From Acinetobacter sichuanensis (GTDB lineage: Bacteria; Pseudomonadota; Gammaproteobacteria; Pseudomonadales; Moraxellaceae): DNA of 47,129 nt. This document shows positions 1-8,634 of the stretch, piece by piece. The notes beneath the pieces were generated by a model. That model had not been told where the DNA came from, ran no database searches, and worked only from the letters and a program-made list of their open reading frames with translations. The stretch covers positions 1 through 47,129 of the forward strand of contig NZ_PYIX02000035.1 of the NCBI RefSeq assembly GCF_003024515.2, written 5' to 3'. Every line of letters starts with the position of its first letter. Within the stretch, counting starts at the first letter, position 1. Made by a program: the position numbers and the translations under genes.

Positions 1-54
1 TTCCACAGATTCCACAGATTCCACAGATTCCACAGATTCCACAGATTCCACAGA
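1..54. repeat. 9-bp tandem repeat, six visible copies
   Basis: TTCCACAGA is repeated six times without a mismatch and touches the left edge, so the full copy number is unknown. On the minus strand each unit reads TCT-GTG-GAA (Ser-Val-Glu) in frame with the cold-shock-domain gene. Because the unit is three codons, gain or loss of copies changes the length of the protein but not its frame. Confidence 0.95.
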
Positions 55-396
55 AGGATGTCTTATTTCCGTATCATTTAGCAATCGTAATCGTGTCAAA
101 ACAGATTTTCGGCTCAATCGCTTAGATTGAGCTTTATTCATTTCAGCCAATAATTCAGTATATGGATCTACTTTTTGTACTGAATTTTTAATATCTAAAC
201 GAACAATACAATTTGCTTTTAAGTTGTCTTCACTCTCAACAACCAAGCATTTAATCCGCTCATTTAATTGTGGCTGTATCTCTGCGTTTGGAAAATCAGA
301 TACATGAAAATAAACAATACGTTGGTCTTTGACTAATTCAATACAGCCTGACTGATCTACAGCATCATATTGAACCACGATCCCCTTATAGAACAT
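1..396 (-). CDS. Cold-shock-domain-like protein, 3' part beyond the window
   Basis: The reading frame opens with ATG at 396 and stays open for 132 codons to the left edge, so only the N-terminal part is visible. Residues 4-35 resemble a cold-shock (OB-fold) domain: a KGIVVQYD start, a glycine turn, then YFHVSDF, close to the FFHxSDF nucleic-acid-binding strand of the family. Residues 90-114 are basic (KRLSRKS, TRLRLL). From residue 115 the protein is six SVE tripeptides encoded by a 9-bp tandem repeat. An AGAGA stretch lies about 8 bases before the ATG. Many proteins of this type in Acinetobacter continue into a DUF1294 membrane domain, but that part is not in the window. The domain call is moderately sure; the function is unknown. 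Confidence 0.72.
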   Translation of the reverse strand, partial: MFYKGIVVQYDAVDQSGCIELVKDQRIVYFHVSDFPNAEIQPQLNERIKCLVVESEDNLKANCIVRLDIKNSVQKVDPYTELLAEMNKAQSKRLSRKSVLTRLRLLNDTEIRHPSVESVESVESVESVESVE

Positions 397-432
397 ATAT
401 GAATTCTCTAGTTTTTATAATAATTTAAAATA

Positions 433-459
433 AAAAAGGAAGCCCGAGAGCTTCCTTTT
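433..459 (-). terminator. Terminator downstream of upp
   Basis: The inverted repeat GGAAGC / GCTTCC with a 6-base loop (438-455) is followed on the minus strand by TTTTTTATTTT. It lies 19 bases past the upp stop codon and upstream of the cold-shock-domain gene, which therefore probably has its own promoter. Confidence 0.85.
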
Positions 460-473
460 AATACTACTAAATT

Positions 474-1109
474 TTAATCTTTTTGCACACTACCAAAGAT
501 TTTATCTCCAGCATCGCCAAGACCCGGAACAATATAACCATTTTCATTTAAACCTTCATCTATTGAAGCAGTAAATATGGTTACATCTGGGTGTGCAGTT
601 TCCACACGTTGAATGCCTTCAGGTGCAGCAACTAAAACCATGACACGAATATCTTTACAGCCACTCGCTTTCAATACATCAATAGCCGCAACCAAAGATG
701 AACCTGTCGCAAGCATTGGGTCAATGATCATTGCTAAACGGTTTTGTACATCAGGAACAAGTTTTTTATAATATGTACGTGCTTCTAGTGTTTCTTCATC
801 ACGTTCTAAGCCAAGCACAGAAACTTTAGCACTTGGAATCAAGTTTAAAAATCCATCCAACATCCCAATACCAGCACGTAAAATAGGGACAACTGTAATT
901 TTTTTACCAACGATACGATCTACAACAACTTTACCATTCCAGCCATCAATTTCATGGTCACATACAGGCAGATCTTTTGTCGCTTCATAAGTAAGCAACA
1001 TAGTAACTTCTTGCGCAAGTTCACGAAAATTCTTCGTACTGATATCTGCACGACGTAACAAACCCAATTTATGGCGAATAAGTGGATGGCGAATTTCTTG
1101 AATGGGCAC
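474..1109 (-). CDS. upp: Uracil phosphoribosyltransferase
   Basis: Upp joins uracil to PRPP to make UMP in the pyrimidine salvage pathway. The protein carries the family's N-terminal block (IRHPLIRHKLGLLRR), the central PILRAGIGMLDG segment, and the PRPP-binding loop DPMLATGSSL, and ends with the uracil-binding YIVPGLGDAGD segment. I chose the GTG at 1109 (211 residues, near the usual 208) because AGGTG lies 7 bases upstream and the family-like sequence PIQEIRHP follows. A longer frame opening at 1145 would add 12 unrelated residues and would start at the predicted transcription start. The gene stands alone between two terminators. Confidence 0.97.
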   Translation of the reverse strand: MPIQEIRHPLIRHKLGLLRRADISTKNFRELAQEVTMLLTYEATKDLPVCDHEIDGWNGKVVVDRIVGKKITVVPILRAGIGMLDGFLNLIPSAKVSVLGLERDEETLEARTYYKKLVPDVQNRLAMIIDPMLATGSSLVAAIDVLKASGCKDIRVMVLVAAPEGIQRVETAHPDVTIFTASIDEGLNENGYIVPGLGDAGDKIFGSVQKD

Positions 1110-1146
1110 GGGAGAACACCTAAAAAGAGAACAATAAATTTCCACT

Positions 1147-1175
1147 ATTATAAATGTTTTTTATATAAGATATAA
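1147..1175 (-). promoter_or_regulatory. Probable sigma-70 promoter of upp
   Basis: A perfect -10 TATAAT (1147-1152) is preceded after 17 bp by a weak -35, TTATAT (1170-1175). The predicted start, near 1140, gives a leader of about 30 bases to the GTG at 1109. The -35 abuts the nuo terminator, so upp appears to be insulated from nuo transcription. Confidence 0.55.
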
Positions 1176-1177
1176 GA

Positions 1178-1207
1178 AAAGCCCTCAGTGTTTGAGGGCT
1201 TTTTTTG
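1178..1207 (-). terminator. Terminator of the nuo operon
   Basis: AGCCCTCA / TTGAGGGCT forms a strong G+C-rich stem flanked by an A-run and a T-run on opposite sides, so it should work in both directions. It lies about 24 bases past the nuoN stop and ends the 15-kb nuo transcript. Confidence 0.9.
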
Positions 1208-1230
1208 TTACTGCTAATCGTTTTTATGAA

Positions 1231-2727
1231 TTATTGCTGTTGGCTCATCATCATATGAATTGGTGACAAAATCTCAGATTTAAGTGCCAAGTCAATTAAT
1301 GGGTCTGGATAGACACCAATAATTAAAACTAAAGCAGCCGCACCAAGTACCATTAAACCACCCACTTTTTGCCCCCAATGATCAGCGGCATCAATACGAG
1401 GAGTTTCAGGTGGTGTCATATACATCACAACCATCACACGTAAATAATAGTATAAACCAATACCACTACCCACAATAATCATAGCAGCCAAGAACCAATG
1501 TTGTGCTGTTACAGCAGACATTACAACCAAGAACTTACCAATAAAGCCAGCTGTTAATGGAATACCTGCAAGTGACAACATCATCACAGTTAATGTTGCA
1601 GTTAATACAGGACGACGCCAGAACAAACCACGATAATCAGCAAGTGATTCAGCTTCATCCACATTGTTATATGGACTCGACATTAATGCCACGGCACCAA
1701 ATGCACCAATTGTTGTTAATGTATAGGTCGCAATATAAACAGTAACACTGCCTAAACTTGCATATGATGTACTTACTAATGCAATCAATAAATAACCAAA
1801 ATGTGCAATTGAAGAGTAACCTAAAATACGTTTTAAGTTGACTTGACGCACAGCAAGGAAGTTACCGACCAAAATTGAAAGTACAGCAAGAATGGTAATG
1901 ATCGTTACAATTGATGGGACTAAGATTGCACCAGAAGTCAAAATATAACGTACCAATAAACCAATTGTTGCAACTTTAGCCACAGTTGCCAAGAATGTTG
2001 CGATTGGCGCTGGCGCACCTTGATAAACATCAGGTGTCCATTTGTGGAATGGTGCAAGTGAAAGTTTAAAACCGATTGCAAAAATAATCAGACCTAAACC
2101 TAACACAACCATTGGCTGTTGAATTGCTTGGAATAATGCAGGCACAGCATCATAGAATGATAATGAACCTGTATATGCATAAACATATGCCATACCCATC
2201 AACAACATTGCAGAAGCGGTTGCAGAAAGAACTAAATACTTAATCCCTGCTTCCAACGATTTTGCACGTTGATGTGTATATGCCAATAAACCATATACTG
2301 GAATTGACATTAATTCTAAGCTAATAAAGAACGATGCAAAGTGTGAACTTGCTACCATTAACATTGCCCCTGCAACAGAGATCAACATTAAAATATAAAG
2401 TTCTTCACGATTGTCTTTATAAGTTTCAATATAAGCATGCGCTAAAGTACAACATGCCAAAGCAGCAACAATAGCAAGTAATTGATAGAACAATGTAAAT
2501 GGATCAACCATAAACATGCCCATCACATTTGATGGTGCAAAATCACCACCAAACATCATAATCAAAATATCAAGTGCTGCAAGGTTTAAACCAACAACAG
2601 ATGCTGTTGCAATCAAATTATGATTACGTTTGATTGCAGTTAAGATCATCACCACGACCGCAGTTAATGCGACGATCATGACAGGTGCCAAAGGCATGAG
2701 ATCCGAAAATGACATTGTGAAGTTCAT
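1231..2727 (-). CDS. nuoN: NADH:quinone oxidoreductase subunit N
   Basis: This is one of the three antiporter-like proton-pumping subunits in the membrane arm of complex I. The 498-residue protein is almost entirely hydrophobic, with about 14 predicted membrane helices. It carries family segments such as ISLELMSIPVYGLLAY (about 131-146), the lysine-containing ATASAMLLMGMAYVYAY region, and GFKLSLAPFHKWTPDVYQGAP (split by the pump helix, about 219-239). E. coli NuoN is 485 residues. The ATG at 2727 lies 2 bases after the nuoM stop, with GGAG inside the end of nuoM. It is the last gene of the operon. Confidence 0.97.
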   Translation of the reverse strand: MNFTMSFSDLMPLAPVMIVALTAVVVMILTAIKRNHNLIATASVVGLNLAALDILIMMFGGDFAPSNVMGMFMVDPFTLFYQLLAIVAALACCTLAHAYIETYKDNREELYILMLISVAGAMLMVASSHFASFFISLELMSIPVYGLLAYTHQRAKSLEAGIKYLVLSATASAMLLMGMAYVYAYTGSLSFYDAVPALFQAIQQPMVVLGLGLIIFAIGFKLSLAPFHKWTPDVYQGAPAPIATFLATVAKVATIGLLVRYILTSGAILVPSIVTIITILAVLSILVGNFLAVRQVNLKRILGYSSIAHFGYLLIALVSTSYASLGSVTVYIATYTLTTIGAFGAVALMSSPYNNVDEAESLADYRGLFWRRPVLTATLTVMMLSLAGIPLTAGFIGKFLVVMSAVTAQHWFLAAMIIVGSGIGLYYYLRVMVVMYMTPPETPRIDAADHWGQKVGGLMVLGAAALVLIIGVYPDPLIDLALKSEILSPIHMMMSQQQ

Positions 2728-2729
2728 GA

Positions 2730-4340
2730 CTATTGGATCTCCACATTTGTTTGAGAAACAACTTGTTGAGCTGCTTCAACGACTTCTTGAACAGGAATAT
2801 AGCTATTTGCAATCCATGCCATACTTGAATTTGAAACATCCAAGAAAGTTTGTGGGTAGATACCTAACCAAACCAAACCAAGCGCACAAATGAGCAAAAG
2901 ACCAATTTCACGTACATTCAAATCTTTTAACGGTGTAGCATAGTGTTTTTTCTGCTCTTCGTTTGGTGTACCAAACAAAGCTTTATGGATCAGAATCAAA
3001 CCATATAAACCTGCAAACACTAAACTAATCGCAGCAATAATCGTAAATGTTGGGAATTTACCAAATGAACCCATCAAAATCAGGAATTCACCAATAAAGT
3101 TACCTAGACCAGGAATACCCACTAAAGCTGCAATAAAGAACATTAAGAAGAATGGTAAATATTGGAATTGACCACGAATACCACCCATCAAACGTAAATC
3201 ACGTGTATGTAAACGCTCATACACTTGACCACACATAATGAACAATGCAGCAGAAGATAAACCATGAGCCAACATCATGATCATAAGACCTTGGAAGGTC
3301 AGGATATTACCTGCATAAAGTGCAAGCAACACGAAGCCCATGTGCGAAATAGATGTGTACGCAAGTAAGCGTTTCATATCTGTTTGTTGGAAAGCACAGA
3401 TAGCGCCGTAGAACACACCAATTAAACCAAAGATGATGGCAATATCTGCAAATTGTGCAGATGCTGCTGGGAAGAATGGAATAACAAAACGAAGTAAACC
3501 ATATGCCGCAGTTTTAATTAAGATACCTGCTAAGTCTACAGAACCTGCTGTAGGTGCTTGTGCATGGGCATCTGGTAACCAACCATGTAATGGGAAAACT
3601 GGCAGTTTTACTGCAAAGCCGATGAACATACAAATCATTAACGCATAAGCAATATGAGGCGCTTGAGCATCTAAAGTACGTGCAACAGCCATTAAGTAGT
3701 AGTAGTCAAAGCCAATCGTACCTGACATCATGTATCCATAGATCACAAGACCTAGAATACCAACAAGCATGATTAGACCCGCAACTTGTGTATAGATGAA
3801 GAACTTAGTTGCAGCATAAACACGTGATTTACCATCTGCGCCTTTATGACCCCAAAGTGCAATCAAGAAATAGATTGGTACAAGCATCATCTCCCAGAAG
3901 AAGAAGAACAAGAACAAATCAATTGCAAGGAATACACCGATTACTCCACCTAAAGACCATAAAAGGTTTAAGTGGAAGAAACCAACGTTCTTTTGAATTT
4001 CACCCCATGAACAACCTACTGCAAGTACACCAAGTAATGCAGTTAAGCCCACCATAAGAAGTGAAAGACCATCTATTGCCAAATGGATATTAATCCCTAA
4101 AGATTTAATCCATTCAACTTGAAATTGTGCTGCCCAAGCTGGAACTTGCTGTCCCAGCTCATATGTGAAGCCACCTTGACTCCAAAGCACACCTGTTAAG
4201 CCCAAAGTAATGAGCATACCAACTAATGCAATGTAACGAGGCAAATGGTCATCGAGCTTATCGACTAACCAGCAAATAAAACCTGCAATAAAAGGTACAA
4301 GAATTAATGCGGGTAAAATCCAATTGTTTGTGATTTCCAT
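2730..4340 (-). CDS. nuoM: NADH:quinone oxidoreductase subunit M
   Basis: NuoM is the middle antiporter-like proton-pumping subunit of the complex I membrane arm. The 536-residue protein (E. coli 509) shows the conserved FFFFWEMMLVPIYFLI segment with the key membrane glutamate, the FAVKLPVFPLHGWLPDAHAQAP loop (shown here only by its landmark HGWLPDAH) and the TSISHMGFVLLAL helix. The 27 extra residues are mostly in the hydrophilic C-terminus, which ends in a Q/V-rich tail. The gene starts 1 base after the nuoL stop and is followed by nuoN, as in other nuo operons. Confidence 0.97.
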   Translation of the reverse strand: MEITNNWILPALILVPFIAGFICWLVDKLDDHLPRYIALVGMLITLGLTGVLWSQGGFTYELGQQVPAWAAQFQVEWIKSLGINIHLAIDGLSLLMVGLTALLGVLAVGCSWGEIQKNVGFFHLNLLWSLGGVIGVFLAIDLFLFFFFWEMMLVPIYFLIALWGHKGADGKSRVYAATKFFIYTQVAGLIMLVGILGLVIYGYMMSGTIGFDYYYLMAVARTLDAQAPHIAYALMICMFIGFAVKLPVFPLHGWLPDAHAQAPTAGSVDLAGILIKTAAYGLLRFVIPFFPAASAQFADIAIIFGLIGVFYGAICAFQQTDMKRLLAYTSISHMGFVLLALYAGNILTFQGLMIMMLAHGLSSAALFIMCGQVYERLHTRDLRLMGGIRGQFQYLPFFLMFFIAALVGIPGLGNFIGEFLILMGSFGKFPTFTIIAAISLVFAGLYGLILIHKALFGTPNEEQKKHYATPLKDLNVREIGLLLICALGLVWLGIYPQTFLDVSNSSMAWIANSYIPVQEVVEAAQQVVSQTNVEIQ

Positions 4341-4341
4341 C

Positions 4342-6234
4342 TTATTTCCCCACTACCTGAATCACGATCAAGATCATCAGCAATACCACTACACCGAGTG
4401 ACATACTTGATGCATATTCACGTAATGAACCTGTTTGACGGGTACTTGTAAACTTGTTACCACCTTTTACAATCGCAGGTAATACCAGCCATAAACCATC
4501 AATTGGGTCACGACCTAAGATTTTTGCAATAAGTAAGTAAGGTTGAACAAATACAAGGTTATATAACGAATCGAATCCAAAAGCATTACGACAAATATTC
4601 GCTAAACCTACACCAAATGAAGTTGCAGCAAAGCCTTTTACCGCTTGATATGCAAATGCAAACAAGACTACACCCACGACTAAACCAGCAAGTGCAATAC
4701 CCACTGCTGTATATTCAGCAGAATGCATACCATGCATCAACGCTTCAGTTGGTACATTGAATACAGGAATTTGAGCTGCTGTTAACGCTTTTTCTACTGG
4801 TGCTTTTAAGAAATAAGCCAAACCTGTAGAAAGTACCGCCAATATCCCTAAAGGTAACCAATAAGTCGCACCTTTGATCTCGTGATAAGGTGTATTTTCT
4901 TTGCCGAAGAATACAACCCAAATTAAGCGGAATGTATAAATAGACGTTAAGAATGCACCAGCAACACCAACCCAATACAACCAACCAAATGTCGCAATTG
5001 ATTGACCTTGAACCCAAACTGCACCCAAAATTGCATCTTTAGAGAAGAAGCCGATCGTCACGAATGGAATCGCTGCAAGCGCACCACCACCGATGGCGAA
5101 ACAAGCAAACAAGAATTTGTTTTTGTAGAACAAACCACCCATTTTGAAAATGTTTTGTTCGTGATGATAAGCCAAGATCACTGCACCAGAAGACAAGAAT
5201 AATAATGCCTTGAAGAATGCGTGAGAAAGCATATGGAATAGGCCTGCTTGATAAGCTTCAGCACCTACAGCCATAAACATATAACCGAGCTGACTCATTG
5301 TTGAGTAAGCAAGAATACGTTTGATGTCGGTTTGCACCAATGCAGCAAAACCAGCAACCAATAATGTTACTGCACCTGTAATAGCAATGAATTGCATAAT
5401 TTCAGGTGTCATTTCAAACACAGTGAACATACGGCAGCACAGGTAAACACCTGCTGTTACCATTGTTGCAGCGTGGATCAATGCAGATACTGGTGTAGGA
5501 CCAGCCATTGCATCTGCTAACCATGTTTGTAATGGAATTTGTGCAGATTTACCCGCAGCACCTAAGAACAACATCAATGAAGTCCAAAGCGCAAGATTAT
5601 GGTCAAGTGCTAAAACTTGAGAAGCATTCGCAACGATGGTACCAATATGTAAAGTACCAAACTGTTGGAAAAGCAAGAACATTGCAATGAGTAAGAATAC
5701 ATCACCTACACGTGTTACTGTGAATGCTTTGATTGCAGCAAAACCATTTGCAGGGTTTTGGTAGTAATAACCAATAAGTAGGTAAGAGCACAGACCAACA
5801 CCTTCCCAACCTAAGAATAATAACGCTAAGTTATCACCCAATACCAACACAAGCATGCTTGCTACGAATAGGTTGAAATAAGAGAAGAAACGTGCAAAGT
5901 CTTCTTCACCGCGCATATACCATGTCGCGAAAATGTGAATAAGGAAACCTACACCTGTGATCATGCCCATCATTAATAATGACAAGCCATCTAAACTTAA
6001 AGTAACACCAGGAGCAAAACCACCAACGTTAAACCATGTCCATAAGTTTTGAACATAGACAGGCTCACCGCTGTTGATAAATGCCATACCGCTGATCAAT
6101 GCAAATAATGCTGATAAACCAACAGAACCCGCACCAATAATCGCAGCCACATTTTCAGGGAGTTTATTACGCCCTGCCGCTAAAAGGATAAAACCAATGA
6201 GCGGAAATAAAATTGTTAAATATAAATAGCTCAT
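4342..6234 (-). CDS. nuoL: NADH:quinone oxidoreductase subunit L
   Basis: NuoL is the distal proton-pumping subunit of complex I; its long C-terminal amphipathic helix runs along the membrane arm. The 630-residue protein (E. coli 613) has LFLGWEGVGLCSYLLIG with the membrane glutamate, the TRVGDVFLL helix, and AMAGPTPVSALIHAATMVTAG around the pump-loop lysine and histidine. The last 60 residues carry a hydrophilic segment before the final helix, as expected for the lateral arm. Its ATG overlaps the nuoK stop by four bases, which suggests translational coupling. Confidence 0.97.
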   Translation of the reverse strand: MSYLYLTILFPLIGFILLAAGRNKLPENVAAIIGAGSVGLSALFALISGMAFINSGEPVYVQNLWTWFNVGGFAPGVTLSLDGLSLLMMGMITGVGFLIHIFATWYMRGEEDFARFFSYFNLFVASMLVLVLGDNLALLFLGWEGVGLCSYLLIGYYYQNPANGFAAIKAFTVTRVGDVFLLIAMFLLFQQFGTLHIGTIVANASQVLALDHNLALWTSLMLFLGAAGKSAQIPLQTWLADAMAGPTPVSALIHAATMVTAGVYLCCRMFTVFEMTPEIMQFIAITGAVTLLVAGFAALVQTDIKRILAYSTMSQLGYMFMAVGAEAYQAGLFHMLSHAFFKALLFLSSGAVILAYHHEQNIFKMGGLFYKNKFLFACFAIGGGALAAIPFVTIGFFSKDAILGAVWVQGQSIATFGWLYWVGVAGAFLTSIYTFRLIWVVFFGKENTPYHEIKGATYWLPLGILAVLSTGLAYFLKAPVEKALTAAQIPVFNVPTEALMHGMHSAEYTAVGIALAGLVVGVVLFAFAYQAVKGFAATSFGVGLANICRNAFGFDSLYNLVFVQPYLLIAKILGRDPIDGLWLVLPAIVKGGNKFTSTRQTGSLREYASSMSLGVVVLLMILIVIQVVGK

Positions 6235-6539
6235 CCGCGCATCTCACTAGCAGCATCTACATCCAAGTGATGGAAGCGATGATAGAACTGAAGGACGATC
6301 GCAAGACCGATACACGCCTCTGCCGCAGCAAGGGTCAAAATTAAGATAAACATAATTTGACCATCAGGTTGTACCCAAGCACTTCCTGCCACGACAAATG
6401 CAAGCGCAGCTGCATTCATCATGATTTCAAGGCTCATTAACATAAATAGTAAGTTGCGACGTACCATTACACCGTAAAAGCCCAGTGCAAAAAGAATAGA
6501 CGCAACAATCAAACCATGCTCTAAAGGGATATTGCCCAT
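6231..6539 (-). CDS. nuoK: NADH:quinone oxidoreductase subunit K
   Basis: NuoK is a small membrane subunit with three helices that lies between NuoJ and NuoN in complex I. At 102 residues it matches the usual length (about 100). It opens with a helix after IPLEHGLIVA, carries the conserved MLMSLEIMMNAAALAF segment with the functional membrane glutamate, and has AAAEACIGLAIVL with the second conserved glutamate. The start overlaps the nuoJ stop by one base (TAATG type) and the stop overlaps nuoL by four. Confidence 0.97.
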   Translation of the reverse strand: MGNIPLEHGLIVASILFALGFYGVMVRRNLLFMLMSLEIMMNAAALAFVVAGSAWVQPDGQIMFILILTLAAAEACIGLAIVLQFYHRFHHLDVDAASEMRG

Positions 6540-7060
6540 TATTCTTGCCCCTCTTCTGCACTTGGTTCACGTTTACCTAAGTGGAATGCTGCAACCAATG
6601 CTGCAAGCAATAACATTGCGGCTACTTCAACCAATAATAAGTAATGTGTAAAGAGTGCTTGACCAATCGCTTTAGGACCCACAACTTGTGTACCTAAAAC
6701 TAAAGTAGATTGTGTATAGTCAGAAGAAAGCATCCAAACCAAACATAAACCGACCAAGAAACTCATAAGTGCAGGATAAGCCCACGCACCTGAAGATAAC
6801 CATTTACGCTCTTGCTCAACAGTATGTTGACCAAGATTGAGCATCATCACCACGAATACGAACAACACCATGATCGCACCTGCATAGACAATAATCTCTA
6901 ATGCAGCAGCAAATGGCGCTCCAATCGTTAAGAAAATACCTGAAACTGCAAGTAAAGAGACAATCAGACTCAGTAAAGCATGTACTGGATTTGTGTTAGT
7001 CACAACACGAACCGTAGAAACAATGGCCACGAGAGCCATTAAATAAAATGGCCACATCAT
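6539..7060 (-). CDS. nuoJ: NADH:quinone oxidoreductase subunit J
   Basis: NuoJ is a five-helix membrane subunit near the quinone end of the complex I membrane arm. The 173-residue protein carries the family's VHALLSLIVSLLAVSGIF region and the glycine-tyrosine bend ALEIIVYAGAIMVLFVFVVMML (landmark VYAGAIMVLF, about 59-68), which carries the conserved pi-bulge helix. It ends in a short charged tail (GKREPSAEEGQE). It overlaps nuoI by four bases and nuoK by one. Confidence 0.96.
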   Translation of the reverse strand: MMWPFYLMALVAIVSTVRVVTNTNPVHALLSLIVSLLAVSGIFLTIGAPFAAALEIIVYAGAIMVLFVFVVMMLNLGQHTVEQERKWLSSGAWAYPALMSFLVGLCLVWMLSSDYTQSTLVLGTQVVGPKAIGQALFTHYLLLVEVAAMLLLAALVAAFHLGKREPSAEEGQE

Positions 7061-7599
7061 GGTAATAAGCTCCGTACATCAACAGGTGCGCTTTCACGTT
7101 GCGCTTGACCTTTCTCTTTACCGTCAATGCTCATACCTGTTACACGATAGAAGTTGTAGTCAGGGTATTTACCAGGTCCAGAAATGAGTAAGTTTTCTTT
7201 CTCATAGACTAGATCTTGACGTACATATTCACCTAACTCGAAATCAGGTGTAAGTTGGATTGCTGTGGTTGGACAAGCTTCTTCACACATACCGCAGAAA
7301 ATGCAACGTGAGAAGTTGATACGGAAAAATTCAGGATACCAACGTCCGTCTTCTTTTTCCGCTTTCTGTAATGAGATACAGCCAACAGGACATGCAACCG
7401 CACATAAGTTACACGCAACACAACGCTCTTCGCCATCTGGGTCACGTGTTAATACGATACGACCACGGTAGCGTGGAGGTACGATTTGTTCGGCTGGAAC
7501 TTCTGGATACAAAATCGTATCACGTGGACGAGTCGCATGGCTAAACACCATCCACAATGAACGAACGATTGATCCTACGCCAGCTAGAATTTTATACAT
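7057..7599 (-). CDS. nuoI: NADH:quinone oxidoreductase subunit I (two [4Fe-4S])
   Basis: NuoI is a ferredoxin-like peripheral subunit that carries clusters N6a and N6b and passes electrons from NuoG toward NuoB. Two complete CxxCxxCxxxCP motifs are present: C60, C63, C66, C70 and C99, C102, C105, C109. The N-terminal 20 residues form the amphipathic helix that contacts the membrane arm. Length is 180 residues, as in E. coli. The gene starts 18 bases after the nuoH stop and overlaps nuoJ by four bases. Confidence 0.98.
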   Translation of the reverse strand: MYKILAGVGSIVRSLWMVFSHATRPRDTILYPEVPAEQIVPPRYRGRIVLTRDPDGEERCVACNLCAVACPVGCISLQKAEKEDGRWYPEFFRINFSRCIFCGMCEEACPTTAIQLTPDFELGEYVRQDLVYEKENLLISGPGKYPDYNFYRVTGMSIDGKEKGQAQRESAPVDVRSLLP

Positions 7600-7617
7600 T
7601 TTGTACTCCCTGCTGTC

Positions 7618-8631
7618 CTAGGCTTGATTCATCAAAATCACAGCGCCAGTCACCAAAAGGTTGACCACTGCAAGCGGCAAACACACCTTCCAACCAAAGT
7701 TCATCACTTGGTCATAACGTGGACGCATTAAAGAACCACGAGCCAAGACAAACATCATCACAAAGAATGCTGTTTTGATAATGAACCAGAACGCATCTGG
7801 GATGAATGGAATGTTTAAGTTAAACGGTGCTAACCAACCACCAAAGAATAAAGTCACGATCAATGCAGAAATTAAGATGATGTTGACGTATTCAGCAACG
7901 AAGAACATCCCCCATTTCATACCACCGTACTCGACATGGTAACCTTCAGCCAATTCTTGTTCAGCTTCTGGTTGGTCAAATGGATGACGATGCGTCACCG
8001 CAACACCTGCAACCACGAAGATCATGAAACCAATGAACTGAGGAATCACAAACCAGACATCACGTTGTGCTTCTACAATGTCACGCAAGTTGAATGAACC
8101 TGCAATCGCAACTACACCCATTAACGAAATCCCTAAGAAAACTTCATAAGAAATCGTTTGAGCAGCAGAACGTAAACCACCAAGTAATGCGTATTTGTTG
8201 TTAGAAGACCAACCACCAAATAACACGGCGTACACTGCGATACCTGCCATTGCCATAAAGAACAATAAGCTAATGCTCATGTCTGCAACACCTAAATAAG
8301 GTGAAACAGGAATAACCATGAACGAAAGTACCGCAGTTGCCATTGCAACTGCTGGTGCTAAACGGAATGTTAATTTGTCTACAAATTTTGGTGTCCAGTC
8401 TTCTTTAAACATGATTTTGAGCATGTCCGCAACGATCTGGAACATCCCGCCTGGACCTACACGGTTTGGACCATAACGGTCTTGCCATAAGCCAAGTAAA
8501 CGACGTTCAATAAAAGACATCAAAGCAGCAAGCAACACCACGACCAACAAGATCACAATCGCCTGAATGACGCTATAAGCAATTGGCCAATCTTGTGCCC
8601 ATGTCGGGAGGGCGCGTAAAGTTTCGTTCAT
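7618..8631 (-). CDS. nuoH: NADH:quinone oxidoreductase subunit H
   Basis: NuoH is the membrane subunit that forms much of the quinone chamber where the membrane and peripheral arms meet. The 337-residue protein has the ERRLLGLWQDRYGPNRVGPGG block (landmark RYGPNRVGPGG, 53-63), the ADMLKIMFKED loop, and the acidic QPEAEQELAEGYHVEYGG loop (landmark DQPEAEQELAEGYHVEY), all characteristic of the family. It starts 3 bases after the nuoG stop. Confidence 0.97.
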   Translation of the reverse strand: MNETLRALPTWAQDWPIAYSVIQAIVILLVVVLLAALMSFIERRLLGLWQDRYGPNRVGPGGMFQIVADMLKIMFKEDWTPKFVDKLTFRLAPAVAMATAVLSFMVIPVSPYLGVADMSISLLFFMAMAGIAVYAVLFGGWSSNNKYALLGGLRSAAQTISYEVFLGISLMGVVAIAGSFNLRDIVEAQRDVWFVIPQFIGFMIFVVAGVAVTHRHPFDQPEAEQELAEGYHVEYGGMKWGMFFVAEYVNIILISALIVTLFFGGWLAPFNLNIPFIPDAFWFIIKTAFFVMMFVLARGSLMRPRYDQVMNFGWKVCLPLAVVNLLVTGAVILMNQA

Positions 8632-8634
8632 GAA

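Noticed and set aside
1..54. Iteron-like repeat array that might mark a replication origin
   Set aside because: The units are short, directly abutting and keep a reading frame as Ser-Val-Glu codons; no rep gene or AT-rich melting region accompanies them.
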